Under the pieces are notes generated by a model. That model did not search any database. It had not been told where the DNA came from and saw nothing but the letters and a program-made list of their open reading frames with translations. Made by a program: the position numbers and the translations under genes. Positions 16,067 to 23,187 of a stretch of DNA of 64,000 nt are shown in pieces. The stretch comes from Butyrivibrio sp. NC2007 (GTDB lineage: Bacteria; Bacillota; Clostridia; Lachnospirales; Lachnospiraceae), in assembly GCF_000421405.1 (NCBI RefSeq), contig NZ_ATWY01000003.1:1-64000 (forward strand), read 5' to 3'. The first letter of the stretch is position 1. Every line of letters starts with the position of its first letter.

Positions 16067-16131
16067 TCACCATAGACTTTTTCCAAATTACTTATACCTG
16101 TTTAGCTTCATCTAATGCACCTTTGGATCTA

Positions 16132-16359
16132 TCATTTATGAATCCTCATAGTTCCATGCATCATTTCAATTTCTTTCAGGGATATATCGTTTTTAGGAGC
16201 TATTATTATTTCGATTAAATTTTTCTCATCAGAGGTAAAGAATAGTATTATTTCATCACAGTCTTTGGTTCTATATTGGATGAAATATTTATCATAACTG
16301 GGTTTGTTTGTTTTTTCGCTATCAATTAATCTTCCTTCGTCAAAACCAACTATTCGCAA
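16132..16359 (-). CDS. Small hypothetical protein, start uncertain
   Basis: The frame from TTG 16359 gives 75 residues beginning LRIVGFDEGRLIDSEKTNKP, with a strand-rich middle (DEIILFFTSDEKNLIEIIIA) and a short helix. It stays open upstream as far as a TGA just past 16400 (GKESVKTEYDLL precedes the chosen start) but offers no ATG or GTG there. The real start may be non-canonical or the N-terminus may be lost. It lies directly below the 16388-16858 gene. No family recognised. Confidence 0.4.
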   Translation of the reverse strand: MRIVGFDEGRLIDSEKTNKPSYDKYFIQYRTKDCDEIILFFTSDEKNLIEIIIAPKNDISLKEIEMMHGTMRIHK

Positions 16360-16387
16360 TAAATCATATTCTGTTTTTACTGATTCT

Positions 16388-16858
16388 TTACCTTTTATAT
16401 TGCCTAAATTCTTTCAATCTCCTAAGCATTTCTTTTACGGAAACAATTCCTGTGCTCTCGGTAATGTCCTGAACTATTCCGTCTTTTTTTATATATTTAT
16501 AAACCACTTCACAGTTGCCCAGCTCTATATACGGAATAAACTTCTTGCAGACAAACTTATCAACAACTTTCCAATTCGGTAAAAACCCTTCTGCAAATAC
16601 CAGATTTACACCAAATTTTGTAAAGTCTTCCGGAAACACATTCCACCAAAGAGGCGTGTCTTGCAATTTTGCATCATATTCAACACGAAACTTTACTTCG
16701 AAGATGTCGCTTAAGTCCTCGTCCTTTGCCTTCTTTACATAAGCACCGTCATCTTTTTCAAAGCTGCCGTCTGCTTTCTTTTTGCTTCGCGTTACCAGTA
16801 CTTGTGCTTTAGAATTGCAAATATAAGAGTAGTATTCACCTTTGTATTTTCCTATCAT
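16388..16858 (-). CDS. Hypothetical protein of the immunity array
   Basis: The 156-residue product has a basic N-terminal third (RSKKKADGSFEKDDGAYVKK), a central strand FEVKFRVEYDAKLQD, the aromatic loop TPLWWNVFPEDFTKFGVNLV and a C-terminal half with two strands and a helix (VSVKEMLRRLKEFRQY). No signal peptide or membrane span. It starts two bases after the stop of the upstream membrane protein, so the two are probably co-translated. Family not recognised. Confidence 0.55.
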   Translation of the reverse strand: MIGKYKGEYYSYICNSKAQVLVTRSKKKADGSFEKDDGAYVKKAKDEDLSDIFEVKFRVEYDAKLQDTPLWWNVFPEDFTKFGVNLVFAEGFLPNWKVVDKFVCKKFIPYIELGNCEVVYKYIKKDGIVQDITESTGIVSVKEMLRRLKEFRQYKR

Positions 16859-16860
16859 AA

Positions 16861-17529
16861 TTAAACTCTTTTCCTTGCTTTTCTTTTAAATGTTATATTA
16901 TGCTTACGTAATTCATCAAAAAGCCCTTCAGAATCATCCCACAACATAACATATCTGAACAATATTCTTCCTTCGTGATCATAGGCCTTATAGTTAAAGA
17001 AGGAGTTTTTATCAGTTACATATGCGATATCAGAGTAGCTGTAATCCTTTATTCCTCTCCTTCCAAGCACAGATATCTTTTCATCGCCATCAACAATTCC
17101 ATATGTTCTGTTACATAAAACACCAAACATAGAAATAAAAATAATCAAAGTCTGGAAAACACCAAAATATAGCAATTCACCAAGCCCAAACTTCTCTAAT
17201 GTAAAGCATGGCGCAAAAAGTATTAACCCTATACACCAAAAAGTAAAATTGAATCCCGCGGAATATACACCTAATCCTCCGGGGCAACAGCAGAACTTTC
17301 CTTGAGGTAATTCTTTATATCTGTGGCAGGCGCCAACAACTCCAACCCCTCCGGAAATTATAATAATCACTGCCAGTAACAGCTCAAAATAGTAATATTG
17401 TCTGGCCGGAGAATCAAAGATGATTACACTCACTCCCACACCAATAGTTATAAGAGACATCAGTAACGGAACAATGCCAATCCGTAGATATCTTTTTATT
17501 ATGTTTTTGTCCTGTCTGTAATCTGCCAC
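16861..17529 (-). CDS. Four-helix membrane protein with PH-like tail
   Basis: The 222-residue product begins at a GTG (MADYRQDKN). It has hydrophobic segments at about 16-34, 44-66, 87-109 and 117-139. After the last helix come strand-rich residues (YGIVDGDEKISVLGRRGIKD and IAYVTDKNSFFNYKAY) and a basic C-terminus. It resembles the other two-helix plus PH-like genes but is longer. No catalytic motif is visible. It sits 22 bases below the previous gene and two bases above the next, inside a single minus-strand unit. Confidence 0.55.
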   Translation of the reverse strand: MADYRQDKNIIKRYLRIGIVPLLMSLITIGVGVSVIIFDSPARQYYYFELLLAVIIIISGGVGVVGACHRYKELPQGKFCCCPGGLGVYSAGFNFTFWCIGLILFAPCFTLEKFGLGELLYFGVFQTLIIFISMFGVLCNRTYGIVDGDEKISVLGRRGIKDYSYSDIAYVTDKNSFFNYKAYDHEGRILFRYVMLWDDSEGLFDELRKHNITFKRKARKRV

Positions 17530-17551
17530 AAATGCTAATAGCAGCTATCAA

Positions 17552-18085
17552 TTAAATGAATATAATTTTCTCTTTCAAACTCAAAATTGCAATCCGCAAA
17601 CCAATCCACTCGAACCATTCTTTACTGTCCACTTTTGCCAAAGCTATATTGTCGCCATAGAGCTCCCAGTCCTCATCCGTGTATTTTTCCAAATCTAGAA
17701 TCCCGCTAAGCCTCTCTTCTTCGCCATCTTCTTTGCTATGGTCTACTATCCCGATCCGCTTCCAAATAACTGTTTTTTTCTGCATAATAACATCCACAAC
17801 AATAACTAAGCAGGAAAAATCAAAATCATCCGGACAACTAAGTATGGGAGTTATTGCCTGTCTTTGATTCAATACAAATCTCATAAATCTGGCATCTCCC
17901 TCATTATCATATTTGTCTGTCCAACAGATCGCAAAACAATCCAGTGGAGTTAACCTTTTCATAAACTCTGAATTGTCAGGTAGCCACTCCTCGAAATATT
18001 CATATAATGGTTTGCCATCAATGAAAAAGACCCTGTTCTCATATCCACTTGGTATTCTGATTTCCTTGATATCTATTGTATTCAT
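17552..18085 (-). CDS. Hypothetical acidic protein of the immunity array
   Basis: The 177-residue product starts MNTIDIKEIRIPSGYENRVF. The ATG at 18085 is preceded by AAGGAAATACA, whereas a longer in-frame start would overlap the upstream gene. The segment FFIDGKPLYEYFEEWLPDNS followed by LTPLDCFAICWTDKYDNEGD is distinctive, and the second half is acidic (EDGEEERLSGILDLEKYTDE). No signal peptide. I do not recognise a family. The acidic nature and setting fit an immunity protein. Confidence 0.6.
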   Translation of the reverse strand: MNTIDIKEIRIPSGYENRVFFIDGKPLYEYFEEWLPDNSEFMKRLTPLDCFAICWTDKYDNEGDARFMRFVLNQRQAITPILSCPDDFDFSCLVIVVDVIMQKKTVIWKRIGIVDHSKEDGEEERLSGILDLEKYTDEDWELYGDNIALAKVDSKEWFEWIGLRIAILSLKEKIIFI

Positions 18086-18143
18086 TGTATTTCCTTCTGC
18101 GTAATGGCAAACCGCGATTTGTCTTAGTCGATAATACTGAAAT

Positions 18144-18569
18144 TTACATTTCAATTCCTTCGAAATGTGCAATCAACATTTCCTCAATGGTATCAAACTC
18201 GCATTGCTCACTATACGAGACGTTACCAACGTCGCCGATGGTATACTTCCCTAGATCTGAACTATATCTGAAAACATCCATATCTACGCAGCCTAGCCAA
18301 AGTTCTTTATAATCGTCCCACCATTCGAAAATTCCCAGATCATCACACGAATAGTAATTAAAGAAATTATTATTCTGTTTATAATACGCGGACAAATCCT
18401 CTATTACGTCTTTCGGTATATTATTGGTTTCACAATGTACTTTAAAAGCATCAAGTTCAGTGTCTTTTGCTGGTACTATCTCGTAAGTATGGCTATCTTT
18501 TTCACAATAATACTTCTCACCGGATTCTTTCTTACAATACTTTTCATACAAGGTTCTTACGTCAAACAT
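18144..18569 (-). CDS. SUKH-like (SMI1/KNR4) immunity-type protein
   Basis: The 141-residue product has helices at the N-terminus, PKDVIEDLSAYYKQNNNFFN, the strand pair YYSCDDLGIFEWWDDYKELW and then GCVDMDVFRY, GKYTIGDVGNVSYSEQ, and a last helix EFDTIEEMLIAHF. The middle and C-terminal pattern (GDxGNxSYG, then FDTxEEM) recalls SMI1/KNR4-type immunity proteins, though the N-terminal part is less typical. AGGAG precedes the start. The stop codon lies within the repeated ACTGAAATTTACA word. It would be the second SUKH-like gene of the array. Confidence 0.6.
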   Translation of the reverse strand: MFDVRTLYEKYCKKESGEKYYCEKDSHTYEIVPAKDTELDAFKVHCETNNIPKDVIEDLSAYYKQNNNFFNYYSCDDLGIFEWWDDYKELWLGCVDMDVFRYSSDLGKYTIGDVGNVSYSEQCEFDTIEEMLIAHFEGIEM

Positions 18570-18657
18570 TTACAGCTCTCCTAGTACATTTACTATTTTT
18601 GAAATCATCGTCATTGTATTGCTACATAATCGACCACTTTTAACAATGCTTCAAATC

Positions 18658-19002
18658 TCACTTTCCCGTATTTGAATCTATAAATACTTTTCTTTGTGAG
18701 TCAAACTCCAAATCTGTTCCAACCGGCATGTCATATATAGCCAATACTGCTGGCTCTATTTCAACGAGCCTATCAAAATCGACAACCAGATTGTTCTCCG
18801 GCACATTTATATACTCTTCGGTGTCTGTATCACCCAAAGCTCGCCAGCCATTATCGACTGGATTGACTGACTCTTCTCTGAAAATCCACTTTAATTTAGA
18901 AGTACCATCATCTAAAGATTTAGTAATGATGCATCCACCCAAGTTGTGAGTTTTCAGAGTTTCCTTTTCCTCAGTTTTCTTAAACTTATCAAATAATCCC
19001 AT
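18658..19002 (-). CDS. DUF2185 / Imm33-type immunity protein
   Basis: The 114-residue product has a short basic N-terminus (MGLFDKFKKTEEKET) and then the DUF2185 core. This runs GGCIITKSLDDGTSKLKWIF, REESVNPVDNGWRALGDTDT, EEYINVPENN and AVLAIYDMPVGTDLEFD, ending in F-I-D. DUF2185 corresponds to immunity family Imm33, found beside polymorphic toxins. The order and spacing of Trp, Gly and Pro residues match the family well. It is the first intact gene of the array on this strand, 12 bases downstream from the end of the recombinase remnant. Confidence 0.8.
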   Translation of the reverse strand: MGLFDKFKKTEEKETLKTHNLGGCIITKSLDDGTSKLKWIFREESVNPVDNGWRALGDTDTEEYINVPENNLVVDFDRLVEIEPAVLAIYDMPVGTDLEFDSQRKVFIDSNTGK

Positions 19003-19013
19003 AATACAACCTT

Positions 19014-19478
19014 TTATTTAATCTTTTCCTTATTCGCTCTTATCAATGTGGACTTTGAAATCCCTGTCATAGCCACAACTTGATTATAAGAGTTTTTCTT
19101 GAGCATAGCCAGAGCATGTTCCATTTGCTGCGGAGTGTATTTCTTTTTACGACCATCTCTATAGTTGGGGTTCTGTCTTGCTATTTCTCGGTCTTCCTGA
19201 GTGCGCTCTACTATCATATCTCGCTCAAACTCCGCAAATGCTTGACCAGGTTTAGGCCATCTTCAGTGGATCTAGCAAGACGATCTAGCTTTGTGACAAT
19301 CACCTTGTCGCCCTTCTTTAGGATTGCCTTGAGTTTATCGAGCTCCGGGCGATCAGCTTTTGTCCCGGTAAAAGCATCCTTAAATATAATTTCAGCACCT
19401 GCAGCTCTCAGGATCTTTTCCTGTGCCTCTAAAGAGTTACCATTTTTGCATTTTCATAGCGACACCTATATATGACAC
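19014..19478 (-). pseudogene. Broken serine recombinase (resolvase/invertase)
   Basis: From a GTG at 19478 (GGAGGAATCC just upstream) the frame reads VSYIGVAMKMQ, then shifts by one base to KNGNSLEAQEKILRAAGAEI, TKADRPELDKLKAILKKGDK and [19 protein letters not shown]. About 30 residues expected here are missing. Coding then resumes in another frame with [20 protein letters not shown] and a C-terminal helix-turn-helix ending near 19014. The residue where the catalytic serine should be reads as Ala. Serine recombinases of this kind are encoded by transposons and invertible loci. The gene is dead by a frameshift, an internal deletion and the active-site change. Confidence 0.8.
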
Positions 19479-19488
19479 CGGATTCCTC

Positions 19489-19530
19489 CAAAAAACCTCA
19501 GCACTTAGCAATTATCCTAAGGCTGAGGTT
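19489..19530 (-). terminator. Strong Rho-independent terminator of the small peptide gene
   Basis: On the minus strand, AACCTCAGC pairs with GCTGAGGTT, CTTAG/CTAAG continues the stem inside, and TTTTTT follows at once (complement of 19489-19495). It begins about 30 bases after the stop of the 24-codon gene, giving a very short transcript. Confidence 0.75.
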
Positions 19531-19558
19531 CGTTAGATATGGTACTACTTTATAGAGC

Positions 19559-19633
19559 TCATGCTGTAGACATAATTACAGTTGCTGCCATCACAACTGA
19601 TGTAAGTAAATAACCTTTCTCTCTTTTTCTCAT
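19559..19633 (-). CDS. 24-residue hydrophobic peptide
   Basis: A short gene with a strong ribosome binding site (AGGAGGG, seven bases before the ATG) and its own terminator. The peptide starts MRKREKGYLLTSVVMAATVI and ends MSTA: a basic head followed by one hydrophobic stretch of about 17 residues. This could be a single-span membrane peptide, for example a type I-like toxin. It could also be a signalling pro-peptide or a bare signal-sequence remnant. Its promoter region is shared with the divergent LacI-type regulator and holds a palindrome (19695-19717). No known family recognised. Confidence 0.55.
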   Translation of the reverse strand: MRKREKGYLLTSVVMAATVIMSTA

Positions 19634-19694
19634 TTCTAACCCTCCTACAAATTTGTGGTATTACTGTGTTGAGAAAATACTAAATCGAACATAG

Positions 19695-19717
19695 CTTAAT
19701 CTAAATAGATTATTAAG
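19695..19717. promoter_or_regulatory. Palindromic operator candidate between peptide and LacI-type gene
   Basis: AATCTAAATAGATT (19698-19711) is a perfect-arm palindrome, extended by CTTAAT on the left and ATTAAG on the right. On the minus strand it covers the -35 position of a possible promoter (TTTAGA, 17 bases, TAGTAT) for the 24-codon gene. The LacI-type regulator next door is the natural candidate to bind it. Confidence 0.45.
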
Positions 19718-19785
19718 TATTATTCAGGATTAATTTGGCTTAATTCACTTAATTCTGCTACCATCAATTTAGTGGAGGTATCAAA

Positions 19786-20796
19786 ATGGCTATTACTGGA
19801 AAAGAACTTGCAGCTAAACTTGGGGTTTCAACTGCTGCAGTTTCAATGGCTCTCAACAACAAACCCGGTGTAAGCACGGAAACTAGGAAGCTAATTCTTG
19901 AGACAGCTAAAGAAAATGGCTATGACTTTACAAGGCTTCCAGTTGTAAAGTCGCAGAAGAACCTTGGTAATATCGTATTCGCTCTATATAGAAGGAGTGG
20001 CGCTATCATCACTGATAATCCCTTCTTTTCGCAACTTACCGAAGGAATCAGCTCCTGCTGTGTACGATCCGGTTATTACTTAAATGTTCAATATCTTTAC
20101 GACTTCAATGATGTAGGTCAAAAGCTTAAGGATTTTGTGTCATCTGGATGTAAAGGAATTGTGCTGCTTGGCACGGAAATGCATAAAGAAGACTTGAAGC
20201 TCTTTGAAAATGCAGAAGTTCCTGTAGTGATACTAGACTGTTATTTTTCTGATTATCCCGCCAATTATGTACTTATTAACAACATGCAGGGTGCATATAT
20301 TGCTACAGAATATCTGATAAAAAAGAAGCACTCCCAGCCAGGATACTTACAATCCAGCTACCCAATACAGAACTTTTCAGAACGGGCTGATGGGTTTTAT
20401 AAGGCCATAAGAGGAAACGGAATGTCAACATCCCGCTCCATAGTACACAAATTAGCACCATCCGTAGATGGCGCCTATTCTGACATGCTCTCAATTAATA
20501 ATAATGGGGATCAGCTCGCAAAATGTTACTTTGCAGATAATGACCTGATTGCTGCCGGTGCAATCAGAGCCTTTAAAGAAAGTGGATACAAGGTTCCAAA
20601 GGATATCTCTGTAATTGGATTCGACGATATACCTCTGTGTACAATTATTGAGCCCACACTTTCTACTATAAGAGTTCCCAAACAACAAATGGGGGAAGTT
20701 GCAGCTCAAAGGCTGATTGAACTGATTAAGTCTGATAGAAATGTAAATACAAAAATAGAAGTTGAAACCAAGTTAATTTTAAGAGACAGCGTATGA
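19786..20796 (+). CDS. LacI-family transcriptional regulator
   Basis: The 336-residue protein has an N-terminal LacI helix-turn-helix (GKELAAKLGVSTAAVSMALN, about 5-24, then NKPGVSTETR) and a periplasmic-binding-like effector domain. The effector domain includes GCKGIVLLGTEM, a dimer-core stretch QGAYIATEYLIKK and the late motif VPKDISVIGFDDIPL. Such regulators bind a sugar or other small ligand. No sugar gene lies next to it. The only divergent neighbour is the 24-residue peptide gene, with a palindrome between. GGAGG seven bases upstream supports the start. It ends 14 bases from the convergent ATPase gene. Confidence 0.88.
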   Translation: MAITGKELAAKLGVSTAAVSMALNNKPGVSTETRKLILETAKENGYDFTRLPVVKSQKNLGNIVFALYRRSGAIITDNPFFSQLTEGISSCCVRSGYYLNVQYLYDFNDVGQKLKDFVSSGCKGIVLLGTEMHKEDLKLFENAEVPVVILDCYFSDYPANYVLINNMQGAYIATEYLIKKKHSQPGYLQSSYPIQNFSERADGFYKAIRGNGMSTSRSIVHKLAPSVDGAYSDMLSINNNGDQLAKCYFADNDLIAAGAIRAFKESGYKVPKDISVIGFDDIPLCTIIEPTLSTIRVPKQQMGEVAAQRLIELIKSDRNVNTKIEVETKLILRDSV

Positions 20797-20810
20797 CCGA
20801 TTAAGCTTTA

Positions 20811-22118
20811 TCACTTTATAAATCTGAGTAAAAAGTCCGTAATTCCTATAACTGTAAATCCCTTTTCATCTCTGGTCTCATTGATAGGTCTATTGATTAC
20901 CAGTATTTTCTGAACCTGGTCATTTAGCATGATATATGGCCTTACTTCTCTTGCCCTTGTATCAGAATTTGATATATCCTCAGTTACTTGGATATAATAT
21001 GCCCTGAATCCCTTTGTAGCATAGAAATCCACCTCATTAGTCTTTCTAACAGACTTTCCGTTCTTGTCCTTTTCAACTGTATCAAATGCACCAACATTTA
21101 CAGTATAGCCATTGTAACGGAGCTCATTATAAACAATGTTCTCAAGCATCTGTCCCTCATCCGGGAAAGCAAAATTCAGTCTGGCGTTACGGAGCCCTGT
21201 ATCACAGAAATAGTACTTTCTTAACGCTCCTATCTCTTTTCTACCCTTAAGATCATATCTTGATGCTTCACGTAACAAAAAAGCATCCTTAAAGTATTCT
21301 ATGTAATTCGCTACCGTTGCTCTGTCTATTTTTTCATGCCGAACACTCAAAAATGTATTCGCAATCTTTTCAGCGTTTAGTAATGAACCGGTTGATGAAC
21401 TGATAATGTTACAAAGTTCATCCAACGCTTCGCCCTTCTTAAGATGATTCCTTTCCACAATATCGCTGAAATATGTGGTGTGGAAAAGATTCTTCAGATA
21501 CTCTTTTCTTTCCTCTTCCCTCTTTAAGACAGCGAGTGGCATTCCTCCATACTGTATATATGAGTATAATGCATCAGTTGCTGACCCTCCTACATACTCA
21601 TAGTATTCATCAAAAGATAAAGGTGCCAGAGCGATGTTAGTAGCTTTGTCCCTGAATTCGGTAACTATATCTGAAGAAAGCATCTTCGAATTCGATCCCG
21701 TAACATACAAATCAATGTTCTTTTCCCTCGATAAACCGAGAACAACATCTACAAAAGATAATGTTTCTTCTTCATCTTCTCTTGCCAGAATATGCTTCCC
21801 TCCTGTAAGAATCGGATTCTTTATTTTATATACTTTTTGAATCTCATCAATGAAGACAAAATATTCTCCCTCTTCCTTGCAATACTTACGTACAAACTCG
21901 CCAAGTGCGATAGGATCGCGATATTTGCTGTTCCTATCATCATCCAGCTCCATAACAAGGATATTCTTTTCTTTAACACCATTATTTCTTAAATAATCTC
22001 TATAGATTTCTTTTAATAAATATGACTTCCCACATCGTCTAATGCCTGTAATAATCTTGGGAAAACCGTTCTTTTGGGCACTTATAAGCTGATTTAAGTA
22101 CTTATCCCTCTTTATCAT
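20811..22118 (-). CDS. AAA/DUF4143 ATPase, first of three
   Basis: The 435-residue protein has an AAA_14-type N-terminal ATPase: Walker A GIRRCGKS (25-32), Walker B FVFIDEIQKV and sensor YVTGSNSKML. The C-terminal half is DUF4143 with a PD-(D/E)xK-like core (EVDFYATKGFRAYYIQV), in which Gln replaces the usual catalytic Glu. Cellular roles of this family are poorly known. They are abundant in gut anaerobes and often come in several copies. I chose ATG 22118 (AGGAGAT upstream), not the in-frame ATG 20 codons earlier. The promoter is flanked by two related palindromes (22133-22146, 22182-22223). Confidence 0.85.
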   Translation of the reverse strand: MIKRDKYLNQLISAQKNGFPKIITGIRRCGKSYLLKEIYRDYLRNNGVKEKNILVMELDDDRNSKYRDPIALGEFVRKYCKEEGEYFVFIDEIQKVYKIKNPILTGGKHILAREDEEETLSFVDVVLGLSREKNIDLYVTGSNSKMLSSDIVTEFRDKATNIALAPLSFDEYYEYVGGSATDALYSYIQYGGMPLAVLKREEERKEYLKNLFHTTYFSDIVERNHLKKGEALDELCNIISSSTGSLLNAEKIANTFLSVRHEKIDRATVANYIEYFKDAFLLREASRYDLKGRKEIGALRKYYFCDTGLRNARLNFAFPDEGQMLENIVYNELRYNGYTVNVGAFDTVEKDKNGKSVRKTNEVDFYATKGFRAYYIQVTEDISNSDTRAREVRPYIMLNDQVQKILVINRPINETRDEKGFTVIGITDFLLRFIK

Positions 22119-22132
22119 ATAATCTCCTAAAT

Positions 22133-22146
22133 TGTAGAAATCTACA
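22133..22146. promoter_or_regulatory. Proximal GTAGA palindrome of ATPase 1
   Basis: TGTAGAAATCTACA has perfect 6-base arms and ends 15 bases before the ATPase start codon. It repeats the centre of the larger palindrome at 22182-22223. Confidence 0.6.
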
Positions 22147-22181
22147 TTTTTTTCATTTATAGTGTACCACCGCCTCAATCA

Positions 22182-22223
22182 ATAATCAACAAATTCGTAG
22201 AATTCTACATTTTTATTGATTAT
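22182..22223. promoter_or_regulatory. 42-bp palindrome upstream of ATPase 1
   Basis: The sequence is symmetrical about GAATTC. The outer arms ATAATCAA/TTGATTAT and the inner core GTAGAATTCTAC are perfect, and 17 of 21 arm positions match. With the smaller copy at 22133-22146 it brackets a likely promoter (-10 TATAAA in the ACACTATAAATG segment on the minus strand). Confidence 0.65.
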
Positions 22224-22274
22224 GGCGCAATAAAAATGGGTGTCACACTGATTCTGTCCTTTCCAAATTTTCCA

Positions 22275-23078
22275 CTATAATAATAGGCCAATACTCCTTA
22301 AGGCTTCTGAAATGCTCTCGTCATCATTACTTCCGATCACACACGAGAATTCCTTCTTCAATTCCTCCGGAGCATTTCCCATCAGAAAAGGAAATCCTAC
22401 AGATTGTAGCATTTCTGCATCATTAAAATGATCACCAAAAGCAACCGCTTTCTCCGGCGGAATGTTCATATACGAGCATACTCGCCTGACTCCGTCGGCC
22501 TTTGTAATTCCCTTTCCCATGATTTCAAGAAGAACATCTGAGGATTTAACTATCGACAGCTTTGGAAATCTCTTTTTCAATTCATTTTCTATACCACATA
22601 TTGCTTCAGGCTCACATATGCAAAGGAGCTTTCCTATGATTGCATCTTTTGGAAGAAGCTCTATGCCGCCCTCTGTTGCACAGACCTCAACGATTTCCTC
22701 TTCTGCGCGGACCAGTCGGTCATTCCTGTCATTTACAATCCACAATTCTTCTGAATAGATATTCCATGTACAGTCAATCTTCTCCGCCTCTATATAAGAA
22801 ATAATATCCCTCGCGTCATCGGCATCAAATCCCTCCGAGTACATTATCTTATCGTTTTCATCAATGATAAGCGCCCCACTATAACAGATCATCGGGCAGG
22901 TAAACCCGTATCTTTTAAAAATCGGCCGTACTCCGGATGGTCCTCTTGCTGTCGCAATGACAAAAGGGATATTGGCTTTCTTTAGGGCAAATATTGCATC
23001 AAGTGTGCCCTTAAGCATTCTATGTTCACTGTTTAGAATTGTTCCGTCTATATCTGAAAAAACTATTTTAAAATCCAT
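22275..23078 (-). CDS. Cof-type HAD-IIB phosphatase
   Basis: The 267-residue protein has all HAD motifs. Motif I is VFSDIDGTI (nucleophile Asp9, acid Asp11), motif II is FVIATARGP, motif III is the Lys of GKGITKADGV and motif IV is VAFGDHFNDAEML. A C2B cap lies between. HAD-IIB Cof-like enzymes dephosphorylate sugar phosphates and related metabolites in the cytosol. The exact substrate cannot be read from sequence. It lies between the first ATPase and the Fic gene on the same strand, with its own spacing on both sides. Confidence 0.88.
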   Translation of the reverse strand: MDFKIVFSDIDGTILNSEHRMLKGTLDAIFALKKANIPFVIATARGPSGVRPIFKRYGFTCPMICYSGALIIDENDKIMYSEGFDADDARDIISYIEAEKIDCTWNIYSEELWIVNDRNDRLVRAEEEIVEVCATEGGIELLPKDAIIGKLLCICEPEAICGIENELKKRFPKLSIVKSSDVLLEIMGKGITKADGVRRVCSYMNIPPEKAVAFGDHFNDAEMLQSVGFPFLMGNAPEELKKEFSCVIGSNDDESISEALRSIGLLL

Positions 23079-23187
23079 TGATGTCTCTTAACATTTCTTT
23101 CTAAAATGAAGTTGTATCGCCGGGTATGAACCGAACACGGGATCAAGATTTCTCATGCGAACGTAATAATGATTCTGCTGAATCAAG

